From the NCBI RefSeq assembly GCF_030272615.1, contig NC_081410.1, forward strand, positions 118,551,140 through 118,615,139: a stretch of DNA of 64,000 nucleotides, read 5' to 3'. Of this stretch, positions 43,276 to 55,541 are shown piece after piece. Below the pieces are notes generated by a model. That model was given only the letters and a program-made list of their open reading frames with translations, did not search any database and had not been told where the DNA came from. Each line of letters begins with the position of its first letter. Position 1 is the first letter of the stretch. Made by a program: the position numbers and the translations under genes. The DNA is from Cryptomeria japonica. Its lineage: Eukaryota; Streptophyta; Pinopsida; Cupressales; Cupressaceae.

Positions 43276-44419
43276 GCACTAGAAAGAGAGAGAAGATTTT
43301 GAATTTAGAGGTAGCAATTTTCAGTAAAATCAGCCAATCTTCTGGATTTAAGCTGTTAAATGCAATCACAACAGTCTCCCGAAATTTTGGAAAAAATGCC
43401 CGGGACCGTGGCGCCCGGAGTGCAACACGGTCCTTGCAACTTTTTTCGAAATTTGCAGGGATGAAAGGTATGATGATTTTAGAGCTAATCTGAAAAAATT
43501 GAGTGATTTTACAATCAGTAGATAGGCCAAATTAAAGTTGCAATCTCAAAATTGAACCCTACCCAGATTGTCGAAAAATGCAAAATTTGAAAAAAAGAGA
43601 GGGAAACTGAAATTTTGAATTTTATGATTTTAGAGGGAATGTCCAGAGCAATGCAAATTTTGAAATTTGAAAATTGACTCAATTTCACGCAAAATTCAAT
43701 TTTGAAAGCGGAAATCAAAGTTGTTGTAATTAAGCACTTAATTTCAAAAGTCACAAAATGCAAGAATTTGAATAAAGCACTGAAATTTTTAATGAATGAT
43801 AACACACTTTTCAGATTTAGGACAGTAAGAACACAATTTTGACACAAAATTTCAGTTTCAATGATTTTTAAATGTTTAGAAGCCTTAATCCAAGCAATCA
43901 CAAGACCAACTTTGACTGTAATTTTGGAGGTGTTATAATTGATAAAATCAGCCAAAATTCTGGATTTTAGCAAGAAAATACAGTAAGATCTCGCTCCCGA
44001 AATTTCGGGAAAAATGTCGGGGACGATGGCGCTCGGCGCCACGGTCCTCGCAACTTTTTTCCAAATTTTCAGGGATGAAAGATATTGTGATTTTATTGCG
44101 GAATCCAAAGTTACAGCTAATTTGGAAATGTTTTGATCAGTGAAATTGTCGGACAAAGGTTGAATCAAGAGGGTTTCAAAAATTAGGGTTTTGACACTTA
44201 ACCACTTAATTTTCAGAATTAAAGCACAAATATGAATTAAAAATTTGTAATAGAAGGGCAGATCTGAAACAAGCATTAACATTTAGACATTTCGCAGGTT
44301 CAATTACTAAAAAGAAAATTTAGGGTTTTTATGCAATCACCTCTAAAATTTTGCAAAAGATCAAACATGAAAATGTAATCAATTTTTTTAGATCTAAGCA
44401 TGAAAAATCAGAAAGGATG
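43276..44419 (-). other. Element 2 5' leader with an internal duplication
   Basis: Two related blocks, about 43327-43490 and 43946-44100, share AATCAGCC, TTCTGGATTT, a CCCGAAATTT..GGAAAAAATG segment, the GGCGCC hairpin and CAACTTTTTTC..ATTT.CAGGGATGAAAG. They are diverged copies of a block of about 150 bp, each with a hairpin. Confidence 0.75.
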
Positions 44420-44437
44420 TTCACGTCAGGTTCACCA
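44420..44437 (-). promoter_or_regulatory. Element 2 primer-binding site
   Basis: The minus strand reads TGGTGAACCTGACGTGAA three bases inside the right LTR. It matches element 1's site except for one base (T for C), so the two elements probably use the same primer tRNA. Confidence 0.8.
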
Positions 44438-44440
44438 AAA

Positions 44441-45675
44441 TGTAAAGCGGAAAATCGCGATCGAACCCTAGTTGTTCTCCCCTCTTCCAACTCCGAGGAG
44501 AGAGAAGGGAGGTTCGCTAGGATTCGATGGTTTTCACTTAGGGGAGAGACTTTACATTCAAAAGAGGGGTTGAAACCCACAAGATCCAATCCCACGCAAT
44601 GCAAGATTGGATGCTAAATGTGTTTCAAGGGTTAAGACAGCAAGGCTACCCTCTTTCGTAAAGAATGTTGATAGGAGAATTAAGCTAAGCATGCATAGAA
44701 AGTGATAAAGATTCGCTTATAAACTGAGATAGGAATACAGTATGAAGCTGCGGACCTGGAATTAGCAGTAAAATGTCGATACGGCGCTGTCCTGCAAATT
44801 TGAGCAAAAGTTGTCGGGACGATGGCGCCCGGCGCCACGGTCCTCTGAAAAATCCGCGAAACGAAGGGGGATCTGTTTGTCTCTGCACAAGGATTCCAGA
44901 TCTTCAATTTCAGCCGCATACCTGCAACCTACACACAGAAAAGCGAAGACGATTGGGGGGTTAGGGATTAGGGGTTTGCCTTTAGGTCAAACCCCGGTTT
45001 TGGAATTAACCAAGAAATGAGCAAGAGCTGTAAATGTAAATGACTGTAAAACAAGTACTAATACCTTGTTCTAAGGATGTTTGTATCCTTATGTGCGAAG
45101 GTTTAGATGTTTTATGTTGTATGTTGTAGTAGTATGTTGTATGTAGCATGTAGTATGTGATCTCCTCTTCAATGGTTGAATCCTTGTCTTGAATGCAACA
45201 CTTAGCCTTGAATGGAGACTTAGAAGGAATGCTTGAATGCTTGAATGCTTGAGTATAGTTTCCACGCCTTTTTCATCATGTATGTGTTATATCCCAATGA
45301 GAGAGAAAAATGTACTTTATATACTTTTCATTTAGGGCTGATAGACTGATTTTCCTGACCTTAGGCCGACCAGGAAAGTTAATTTCCAATTTGCAAACAA
45401 AAAGACCCGAGACCCCTTAGGAGACCGGGCCCAAAATAGGACCCAGGGACCAGGGCACTGGGCGCCATGGTCCTGGGGACCAGGGCGCTGGGTGCTCTGG
45501 TCCCACCTCCCGGGACAGCAGGGTGCAAGGAGGTTCAGGCCAAGGTGCTTAAAAAATGCAGTTTTCAGTGTCGTGAGCAAGTTTCAGGGTCTCCATTCAG
45601 GTTGCGTGTTGCGTCGCCATCGTGAAGACCAAAATGCAGTCGAAATTGCAAGTGTCGCAATTTTAGGACACTACA
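44441..45675 (-). repeat. Element 2 right LTR (its 5' LTR)
   Basis: 1,235 bp, TGTAAAGCGG to ACTACA. A TATA box reads TATATAAAG on the minus strand at 45323-45315. Confidence 0.95.
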
Positions 45676-45680
45676 ATTTC
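45676..45680. repeat. Target-site duplication of element 2 (right)
   Basis: ATTTC directly after the LTR's terminal CTACA. Confidence 0.95.
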
Positions 45681-46676
45681 AAATCCATTGAGATGATTGA
45701 ATCATGCGAGAATCAAACCATCATGTCAAGCATCCAAGCCGTATGTATTCCCATAATGAAAGGTTTGTCGGCACCGTGCTGGAAAAAAAAAATTGCCTCA
45801 TCTTGTTTTTCCATTCTAAGATGCTAGTGGCATCGTGCACATGCTTTCGTGACTGAATAGAACAAACCCTCGTCGTTGCATTCATAACATCCTTGTGTGT
45901 GACGAATGAATCTCTCTTCTTCAACATGTCATGAAAAATGGGATCATCAAGATGTATGTCCATAATAGCATCAACACTCACATCCATCAACAACAACCTC
46001 TCTCTATATGCTTTGCATTCATCAGAAAGGTTTGGTACAAAATGAGAGTGCAACTCATTACTGGTATCATCCATGCCATGACAAGATTCACCATTCTTGT
46101 CTACATGCAATGATTGCTTCAATACGAAGATGGCCACATCTAGCCTACCATATAACACCTTAACAATGAAGTGGCATGTACAACCTCTTTTTTTTTTGAT
46201 ATGTCTAGACGCTCTTATTATTCGGCAACTTTTTCCTATTGTCTTTTGGTCCATATGAACACTAATACCTTCAAAAACAACTCTCTTATTATCAACAACA
46301 GTCATAATGTCATTAAACGTAGACAAATAATAGGAAAGAATGTGTCTACGAACCGGTTGTACATCTTTGTTGTATGCGTGTTGTGCACAACACTATCATG
46401 CTTAGTGTGTCACTTTCAGAGGAATTGGGTTTCAACACCTTCGCACAACGATTCCCCTCTTATGAATGCATCCAATCTACCCAGTGGAATTACTGCACAT
46501 AGGTCTGTCGTTGAATCATTTTCGACACAAATTGGCATCCATTGAATATCCCTTGAACAGAAATGACGCAAACCTTCACCAGCATCTTGAACTTCCAATA
46601 CCATAATGTCCTGCCATTTTTGGTGTTTTCCCATTCTAGTCCTGCACATATCGAACAAAGAAAGAGATATCACCAA
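45676..46676 (-). pseudogene. MULE transposase remnant, N-terminal part
   Basis: From about 46676 leftward: KWQDIMVLEVQDAGEGLRHF with IQWMPICVENDSTTDLCAVI, then (46326-45721, another frame) CTCHFIVKVLYGRLDVAIFV, HVDKNGESCHG, HATSILEWKNKM-like text and RQFFFSSTVP. After the stop at 45721 comes FSHDSIISMDLKF, the first catalytic Asp block of a MULE DDE domain. There the frame is cut by element 2 (ATTTC duplication) and continues at 37856. One frame change and several stops mark it as dead. The order (zinc-binding-like N-terminus, then DDE domain) is that of a MULE transposase. Confidence 0.7.
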
Positions 46677-47280
46677 TAGTAAATAGCCATAGTGATGATA
46701 TCTTCAGTGTGATAGTGTTTTGAGATAGTGGTTGATGTCAAGTGTGTTTGCCATGATAATGGTCGCTTGGCACAAATGACTTCACAAAGCTACATTACTG
46801 TTAGGTTCATCCTGTTAGCACATATTTTTACAAAATAGTTTGTGCTATATATGGACACTTTTAGTTTCATCATAAGAGCATTTACTAGTGGATTGTATGT
46901 ACAGGTGATATGTTGCAGTATCTTCATGAAAAGCATCACTTGGGTATTTTGAAGGGAATGTTGAGTACTATGGCATTCTGGCAATCCTCATCTTGACAAT
47001 TAGTTTCATTGCAGAAGTACTTTTGGAGGATCAACATAAAGCAGGGTAGTGAACATGTTCAGAGATGTTAGTGGTATGGGTGAAGCATTCATGGAAAAGG
47101 GATTCTTTTGTAAAAAAAATGCAAAATTCTCCTTATCGGCATAAGTTACCTTGATGAGATCACCCAAGGAGGACGGTGTTGATCAGAGTAAATCATGAGC
47201 AGCCGAAAAAAATGCGACTAAGTGGAAACCCATCCGGGGGGGTTACGATGATGGTGTGACAAGAAGACAGTGTCATTAGG
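46677..47280. other. No gene seen (upstream of the MULE remnant)
   Basis: The 5' end and terminal inverted repeat of the MULE should lie here, but I could not identify an end that recurs elsewhere. Confidence 0.4.
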
Positions 47281-47284
47281 ATAA

Positions 47285-47650
47285 CATACACTATCGGCAA
47301 CAAGGAAAAAATGTTATCCCGATACCCGATGGGGTTATCGGTGGAGCTCTTGCCGATATCTAACAAGGTGATGTATTCATAGCAAGGACATTGGGTTGTC
47401 GGGAGGTCCTAATTTATGTTACCCCGATACCCAATGCACCAAATAAAGAAGGCGATTCTATTAGAAAGACTTTCTCCGATAAAGCGGTTCCAGTCAAGAA
47501 AGGAAGAAGACTAATTGAGATAACATACTTCATTGGGGAGATGCATATTGAGTTATCCCGACACTCGATAAGGAAGATGAGCTCGTCACAAGAAAAGTGA
47601 CTACATCAGGAAATAATACGTCGATAGACCAAAGTAGCCCGATAAGGAGA
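47285..47650. repeat. Paired CCGATA/TATCGG motif block 1
   Basis: Repeated TTATCCCGATACCCGATGGG, GTTACCCCGATACCCAATG, CTCCGATAAAG and TTATCCCGACACTCGATAAGG. The half-site CCGATA or its complement TATCGG/TTATCGG appears about ten times. Related blocks lie at 60478-60660 and 62985-63245. Confidence 0.75.
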
Positions 47651-47890
47651 ATAAGGTACGAAAAGACTAGTCAGAATGACCTATGCTGGTAGGCGAGACA
47701 AAAAAGTAATTGAAGGAACATAAAATTTGGGTAGCGTGAAGTAATTGAATTATCGTGTAGGGTTATGCCGAATAATCGTTGGAATATTTGATACGACAAC
47801 CACTATTAAATGCTAGCGATCACGTGGATTTGATCTGCACGAAGCAAAATTGATGAGTTTTGATCGTTAAAGACTCCCTCTAGCTGTTGC
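47650..47890. repeat. Conserved upstream block, copy 1
   Basis: Contains CAGAATGACCTA, GTAATTGAATTATCGTGTAG, GGTTATGCCGAATAATCGTT and TATTAAATGCTAGCGATCAC. A diverged copy in the same orientation is at about 56890-57120. Copy 1 ends about 115 bp before the start codon at 48006, so it may be a promoter region of that gene family. Confidence 0.65.
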
Positions 47891-48005
47891 ATATCCAACA
47901 TAAAGAAAGAGTTCTTGTGACAGAATTATTCACAGTTTCTTCAGCCATCAACATTGAAGTTGCAGATAGGAAGCGCAGGTAATTTGAGAATTCAACCACT
48001 TAATC

Positions 48006-50948
48006 ATGGAGGCGTCTGGTTCAGAAGGGAAGAGAAAGGTCATAGAGATTTCAGATACATAGTCCACTAAAGCTAAAAAGACAAAGTCTGTGGAGGGTGT
48101 GCAGAAGCGAAAATTGAACCAAGACATGATTGACCAAATGGAGTCGTCAGGTGCTAAGTCGAGGAGATCTAAAACCTATTTGTTTCCCAAGGATCAATTA
48201 GAAGATAAGTACAAAGAGGTTGGAGATATCTGGGCAACCATAAGGGGCCATGAATTGTTTATGTATCATTATTTGAGGCAGAACAAGGATATGCCATTGT
48301 CAAACCCTTGGACGACAAATTTGGGCAGATTGGTGGTCCCAAATGTTTTTCTAAATCTCAGATTATTGGAATTACTTACTAGGAAATACAACAAATAAAA
48401 AAGATGCATCCAATTTCCTAATGGGGATCCATTCATTCGGATATGTCCCGGGACCATTCAGGAGGTCTTTGGTATGACTTATGAGCCCTACATGCCCCTG
48501 TCCTTTACAAACCTAGAAGGAGAGTATACCCAAATGGACACTGTTCACACAGTGTGGAAGTTAGCGATTCACGAGAAGGAGAAGGGACGACTTACAAAGC
48601 AGGATGGTCCTCCCTTTGAAAGCACTCTGTCCAGACAATACTTGCAGCACACATACTGGGCATGTGGCCAGGTCTACGGGGAAGAAGTTCTTGATGTTAC
48701 AAGGATAGGCCCATTGGTGTTGGTTGTAGACATTCAAATGCATGAGCCGAGGCCATTTGATTATGCAACTTACTTGGCAGAGAAGCTGCATGAAGGATTC
48801 TTGAATTTGCAAACAAAGCCTAACCCTACTTTCAAATTTTACTCATTGCTAATGCACATGATTTTGTTTTGTGGGCAGATGTAGGGTTTGTGGCCAAAAT
48901 AATTAAAGGTGACTTCCAAGAACAAGGAAGGACAGGACCAACCAATCCAATTATGGGTATCCCTGAGGGACTCAAGGTTCGACAGATCACACTATGTGTT
49001 GTTTGAAGAATACTTTGTGAAGCCCTTGTACAAATTATTTGGGGTGGAGTGTGATAGGTCTATCTCACCAGAGATTAAGAGATTCTTGAGACCCCATGCT
49101 TTTGGAGACACCAAAGTCAAGCACAATTGGGGTGATTGGTTTGTATGCCAGAATTTCACCTTTTTCAAGGTTTATGGTTTTGAGGGTGTTCCATATATGT
49201 TGCCCACATTATTTCCTGATAGGATTGCCTATTTAGAAATTGTTAGGCAGCTTAGCATGTCAAATGCCAAGCATTTAGCTGGTGCACACAAGTAGGTGTT
49301 TATGCCTGGCACTTTATATTTCAGAGATTTCACCATTGTCTCTACTAAGGCTTATGAAATGATAGAAAAGAAGTTGGTAGAGGAGTACCATATGTATGGA
49401 CACTAGGCTCGAAAGAATTATGATCCAAAGGGATACATCCACCATTGTAGGAAGAGCCAAAATCTGGGAGAGTATTTGCATATCCCCTTAGAGGCTAAAG
49501 ATCTATTAAGAAATAAGGAATGAAATGAGGTTGTTGTTGTTTTTGAGGAATTGAACCAAAGATTGGAAGAATGGAAGCAGAGGCTTCAGGAAATAAGAGA
49601 GGAAGGAGATTTTAAGAGCGGGTCTAATGAGAATATAGCCATATGGACCCTCTAAGCACTTGAGTTAGAAGAGGTGGCAGAGAGCCATGAGCAAGCCATG
49701 TTGAGAATGAATGCAAATGCAAATGTAAGAATGGAAGAGCATGCTGCCTTTGTTGCAGATGAAGTTTTTGTACACTCTAAAGAGTTCAAATCATTTTTGT
49801 ATCATTAAAAAGGGAAAAAATTAAGGGAGAGCATCCCAAATGTTACCCCACAGAATGAAGCAGAGATGCTTAAGAAATTGAATGAAGACATTGATGCAGA
49901 GGTGGCCATAATGACACCACAGAGAGGGAGACAACTTCTTACTGAGGTAGGTGTCATCTTGTTCCTAGGTTGGGACTTAAGTGCCTCTTTCATTTTTGAT
50001 AGCTTGTTGCATTTTGATAGAAAGTATGTAAAGTTAGATATACAGGGTGTAAATGATATTTTTATTGGATCAAGGTATGATCCAAATGAAGAGGAAATGT
50101 TGCTCTAGGCCTTGTACCCTCCAAATAAGAGACCCAAAATTATAGATGTGGATAAGGCATTGGGGTATATGATGAAGCTAAATTGGGAGAGGTTAATCCA
50201 ATTGTCACCACAAATTTGGGGATTGACATTGCAAAACTGAATAAGGCCCAAATGCAGTGGGTAGTGAAAGAGGGTCAAAAATATTAAAGTTTATATGAAG
50301 AATTGTTGAGAGGTCATGGACATGAAGTGCCACAGATAGTAGACATCGGTGCTCAGTGGAAGAAGAAGTATGAGGAGAAGATGAAAGAGAACATCAAGTT
50401 AAGGAGGCAAATCCGAACTACCAAGGTAGATGCTACTTGTGTTTAGTTGACTAATAGGTTTGAGCATTTAGTGGAAATCCTCAGAGAATTCTGGGCGAAT
50501 GGTCAGAAGACCCTGGACAATATGGTTTCTCATAAAAATATCTTGATGGGGATGAAGGCACTATTCAAGGATAAGAATGCCAATAGAAAATAGTTGAGAA
50601 GATCCAAAGAAGGTTGAACAAACACAAGGCATTTGGCATAGATATTGACCAAGAATTTATTGACTGCATGGATATTGTTAGGTATGGTATACCATATATT
50701 GTGGATGATGTAGAGTAGTTAAAAGAAAGAGGGATTTGGATTACAGAATGCCACAATGTACTCAACACATCCCTTGATGTTGCCCGGGTAGATATTTTGG
50801 ACATGAAGGAAATAGGTGATCAGATGGAGAAGATGGTTACCATGGAGATCGTTGTTAGAGATATTGTGTTCAACACTAGCACTCATAAGGACAACAAGTA
50901 TTTGGAGCATATTAAAAAATGTAACACATTATTGGACGACCAAAATTG
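48006..50948 (+). pseudogene. Unknown protein family, copy X
   Basis: About 980 codons from MEASGSEGKRKVIEI to LLDDQN and a stop. One frame holds to about 50108 despite roughly nine stops (48060, 48398, 48884 and onward), then two frame changes follow. Recognisable blocks: basic N-terminus; LGRLVVPNVFLNLRLLELL; MTYEPYMPLSF; FYSLLMHMILF; RFLRPHAFGDTKVKHNWGD; FFKVYGFEGVPYMLP; a Glu-rich coiled coil; MTPQRGRQLLTEVGVILF; a helical C-terminus. Each block has a counterpart in copy Y (52060-55541, minus), so the blocks are conserved, but I recognise no named family. Copies of one family on both strands in a repeat-rich setting suggest a mobile-element or amplified gene. Confidence 0.6.
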
Positions 50949-52059
50949 ACTCATGTATATGTAATGAGACATTTTTGTATCAAAAAGGGAGATAGATAGA
51001 TAGATAGACATTTTCAGCCACTGTGTGGGCTGCAAGTATTATGTTTAAGAAGTCTAGTAGGAATGAGAAGTTTAGTCTATGCAAACTGAATGTATTGGAG
51101 TATTTTGTAAGTGCAGTTTTTGTATACATTCTTATTGGAGAAGTTAAATATAGAAGATTTCATGTCTTTATCTTCATATCGTTGTGTGTAATTTTGTGTT
51201 TGATGAGACTATATGTCCTCTTGATAAATATTTTTTGATTTGGTGTGATTTGCCATCACATGATGTGGTATTGAATGTAAAGTTGGGTTTATATTATTCA
51301 TACAACACATAATGAAACATTGACAGTGATGATCTTATAATTGTCTCTTGAGTCATTAAGAATGGAATGAAAATTTGACAATAGAAATTTACATACATAT
51401 CATCACCTTGATTTACTGAATCTATATATACCTAACATATATAAACTCTCAACCTATTCTAGACCCAATCATCAAATTCATCCAAATTTACTGATTATCA
51501 ATCAAAAGGAATTAAGTATACTTAATTTTCCTCCTTGAGGAAAAAACCTAAGACATTCTCATAATTTGCCTTGCAAATCGTTTAACTAAACAATCCTATA
51601 TCATTTAATCAAAATGATAACAAGCATACAGACACAAAGACAACATAGATCTGGGCTCATAAATGTTCTAATTGTATATTAATATTCTCTCATCAAAGTT
51701 TTACATAGACACAAAATGATCCTCGAAAATGCCAAAACAAAAGCCTGTATATATTTTGGCAGAGGTTTCATACAAAATTCTTGTGATCCCCTTCTAGGTA
51801 GTCCTGGTATCCACTTATAGAAAATAGGATATGACAAGCTTTGGACTTCCCTAGAAAATATTCCTATCCAAACCATAATTCCCCCCAAAAAGTCTTCTAG
51901 AGCACAACTAATTCTGAAAAGTATTCCTCTGCGGATCAGGTTGCCTATGAACCGCCACATGCCGGGGCGTTAGTGGGACCTTCCTCTGCTTCTGTTTCTT
52001 TCAAAATATATTTGGTTTCCCATATTTTGAATGTATCATCATCAGGCCAGGAGAATTTA
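50949..52059. other. Spacer between the two convergent family copies
   Basis: A short GATA run (about 50990-51008) and AT-rich sequence. A minus-strand frame at 51679-51960 (MWRFIGNLIRRGILFRISCA) is open for 93 codons but unrecognised. It could be part of another element. Confidence 0.4.
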
Positions 52060-55000
52060 ATGATTTTTTTGCTTCAGTTTGTTCCAACTCTTCCATGATT
52101 TTGTCAACTGTTTAACTTCCTTCTCCAAAAAGTTGAAATGTGATTTTATTTTCTCAATTTTCTCAATAGTTTGAATAAATAAAGAAGTATCATCCATGTT
52201 TATAATGTTATTAATTCTCTAACACAATTTATGACCCAGCTCCTCAATCCATACTTCTTTATCTTTTATCTTGTTGGCGCTCAAAAAACCTCCAAGAAAC
52301 AATTCAATTTTTTCAGTTGCATACTCCTTTTGGTACAAGTTTGCCCTCTTTTTGATGTTAACTCCTTCTACCACAAACCTAGACAACTCATTTGCTAATT
52401 CACAAGTAGGTCTGATTATGACATCAACACCTTCTTCTCCCTAGGACAAAGAATATATAGTCTTCAAATCCACCTATCTAGCGGTCCATTTATCCAAAAT
52501 TGGCTCGAAGGTAGCCTTTTCTTCTTTCAAAGAATCTAAAAGACTCATTACCCTTTTCATATGTATATGCATAATTGCTGACCCAATACTATTAGAAAAC
52601 TTCAAAACAGTACCCCTGATCTTTCCCTCATTTTATTTGCAAAAATTGTTTGAGCTTGCCTCAATCTCTCAATCTCATCCTGAATGTTCTCAGCTGATTG
52701 GAAACTAGGAGTCATGGGAGAAGGAGGGAATTCAATAATTGGGATGGAAGGAGGGGGCTTATCAGGAGAAGAAGCAATCATGAGTTGGGAAGACTCACCC
52801 CTTTGATGTTGTCCTTCCAATTTACTCTTCAGCTCTGCAATAGTGCCATCTTTAGAAGCTATCTCAAGCTTTGCTTGATTATAAGCCTTTAGGACTACCT
52901 CTAATTTTGAGTGGATATCATCTTTCTCCTTGGCCTCTTTTTCAGCCACTACCATGCCGAATTTAGCAGACTCTAAAGTCATGCTAGTAACTTCTACTAC
53001 CCCTGTGTCTCGAACTCTTTTCACAATCATGCCCCCTAAGTAATGAGATTCTGAGAAATCTATCCTTCTTTTATTTTCCTCTCTTTTAAGTGACCACATT
53101 ACAAGGGTTGCATGGTCATTACTGTAATTCATTCCCTCTAAAGGCTTGGTCTCCTTCCTTACTATATCAAAAACTATTGCATCATCTATGTCCCATTCTG
53201 GGAGAATTAGCACTCCAGCATCTACAATCAATTTTCTCCCTTCCTCAGGGGTAATTGCTTCAAACTCTTTCACCATTTCCTACTTTATTTCTGCTTCAAC
53301 AATAGATGTATCCTTATGGGGTTGTTCAAATTTCCCCTTTTCACACCTTTCTTTAAATTGCCCTATATGCCTTCGCCAAACAAATTGCAGAAAGGCTCCT
53401 ATCTTTACAAAACTCTTATCAACCAAAAATTCATCACTGGCCTGCTTAATGACAGGATCTAGTTCTCTACCTGCAAATTCTTCAACAGTCAAGTCCTTTT
53501 TGGCACCTACTGGCTCTTCTAGCATCCCTTCTTTCAATTCTCCATATGTACATGCAATCTCCCCTAAGCTTCCTAGTTGCAATAATTGCTCGGCAACTAC
53601 CTCCTCATCACCTATAAATAATGGGGATTGAGAAGGAGAATATAGGGATTGACTTGATTGTGCCTCTTTTTCCAACCTCTTCCTTTTTGGGGAAGCTTAT
53701 GAGTGAAGGGCATCCTCCATTGGCCTCTTTCCCTTTGACGTAGAAGGTTCATCCCTCCTAGGCATTACCACATTATATCCCGATTTCTTATACATTACAT
53801 ACTCTCTAGGGGGAATGACTTTGGCCAAAACGGGCTTAGTCCAGACAAGCTTGTCTTTCTTAGGGATTGCCTTCATTGCAACATCCTTCTTCTCATTCAG
53901 AGTCTGCATTGCATCTTCAAAGTATCCTATCAAATAATTGATCCTCTCCTCAAATGGATCAAAGCTTTTCAAAGGATCATAATTCTTGTCAAAAAATTGG
54001 ACAAAATCAAGGGTCTTCTTGTATGCCAACCATTTTTCCTTTTTTACTTCCTGCTCATCCAAATTAAATTCATTTCTTATCAGATCTTCAAGGAAGTGAA
54101 ATTGATGAATTATGCGACTGCACCTGACTTTCTTCCTAAACATACCATTGAAGAAGTCTTCAGGATCAGCAAACCTAGCCACTGCCGTTGACAATCTGTA
54201 TGGCTGAAGGAACTTCTCAAAATGTAGCTAACCACCTTTGGTGACTACAAATTGATGTGCCATGGTGATTGTTGGGAAGATTGTCCCTCTTCCTTTATTC
54301 GTCAACTCTTCTTCTTGTAGGCCTCTAATTTACCTCATAATCTCAGCAATACCAATCTTCAAAGGGACCTGATAGGGGAGCAAATATGGGGTTCCACTGA
54401 AACCATATACTCTGAAAAATGGTGGAAACGAGATATAAGATTATGTCACCCCAATTGTGCATAATCTTGATTCTCTCTACAAACTCCTTAGGTCTGATGA
54501 ATTCAAGGAGAACCTTTGGGATCCTAGGGTTCTCTTGACACAGAAGAATTCTAAGCTTAGATGCAAAGCATCTATCAAATTTCAGATAGCTAGCATCTTC
54601 TATGTCCCAAGACAGATCTGCACTCCATAACTGGCATGTCTTCACCATCCCTTTCTTTTAGTAGGTCCATATCTTTTCCAAAATTTCCACGCCTTTAAAA
54701 ACAACATATGCATCAACATGGAATACCAGCCAAAAGGTCTATCCACTTTAGCATTATTTATCCCAATTAAACCCTCATGAATGACATCTGCAAGATAAGA
54801 TGCAAAATCATATGCTACTGCCAAGGATGGGTTCAAAATTTGTGCCATCATAAACATATAATGAGTTGGCATGGCATTCTCTGCATCTTCTCTGAAAATT
54901 TGACATAGAGACCAATATACACCCTTAGCCCTTAAAGTGAAGAAATTCATAGGGAAAGGCTCCATTTTGCTAGGGCCTACCTATGTTAACCCTCCTATCT

Positions 55001-55541
55001 TTGAAAAGAATTCCTTCAATGGCCCATTCCTAAGATGATCCTTCTGGGCATCATAGACCTTCTTGAGCATTTCAAAATCAATGGGTTCTAAATAACTCGA
55101 GGCTTCATTCAACTGGAAATACCCTTTTGAGTTCATTGTCAGTGATTTCAATTAGGGCGCCCCGTTTACATTCCTCACAGTCCTAGTGATAGGGTCATAA
55201 CTTTTTGCAGTCTGGGTCAACAAATCAATGTCCATGAAAACTCCAGGGACCACGAGTTTCCCAATATCTAATTCCCATATATTATTTATAGGATCAGGTG
55301 TATTCTATTGGCCAAAGCCTACCCTGAACAAACCTAAACCTGTCATGCCTATCTAGGGATCTCTCAGCCAACATCCCTTGTCATATAATCCGTCACCAAT
55401 CTGCAGGCAGGGAGATTTGGGCACGAGTTCCTTTATCTTGGTTGCCCTATTTGTGGATTGAACCAATTGTTCGAGAAAGTCATCGCAAATAGCCCTCTCT
55501 TGGTAATCTATCTTTCCCTAAAATTCTCTTCGCGTTGCCAT
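52060..55541 (-). pseudogene. Unknown protein family, copy Y
   Basis: Starts at MATRREF (55541) and runs leftward for about 1,150 codons with many stops. The main frame is interrupted at about 54650-54440 by a compensated frameshift, and another frame takes over after about 52610. Blocks matching copy X: LDIGKLVVPGVFMDIDLLT; GWYSMLMHMLFLKAW; EFIRPKEFVERIKIMHNWGD; FFRVYGFSGTPYLLP; ITPEEGRKLIVDAGVLILPE with WDIDDAIVFDIV; a coiled coil (KLEVVLKAYNQAKLEIASKD); a helical end. Extra blocks include a basic nuclear-signal-like PKRKR. Copies X and Y are clearly homologous but old. Function unknown. Confidence 0.6.

Larger units (their letters stand above)
37857..45675 (-). mobile_element. Element 2: 7.8-kb non-autonomous Gag-only LTR retrotransposon
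   Basis: Two LTRs of about 1,235 bp (TGTAAAGC..CTACA), 5-bp target duplications ATTTC, a primer site beside the right LTR and a polypurine tract beside the left. The only coding content is one long frame with Gag, a zinc knuckle and a protease-like fold. There is no reverse transcriptase, RNase H or integrase anywhere inside. Gag and protease resemble those of element 1. The LTRs differ at about 20 sites by eye (about 1.7%), so it moved recently despite lacking enzymes. It must have used enzymes from another element. Confidence 0.92.

Noticed and set aside
46677-47280. Terminal inverted repeat of the MULE identical to the MITE ends
   Set aside because: I looked for TCTATTCTGGCTCC or its complement here and found none, so the MULE in this window cannot be shown to be the MITE's parent.
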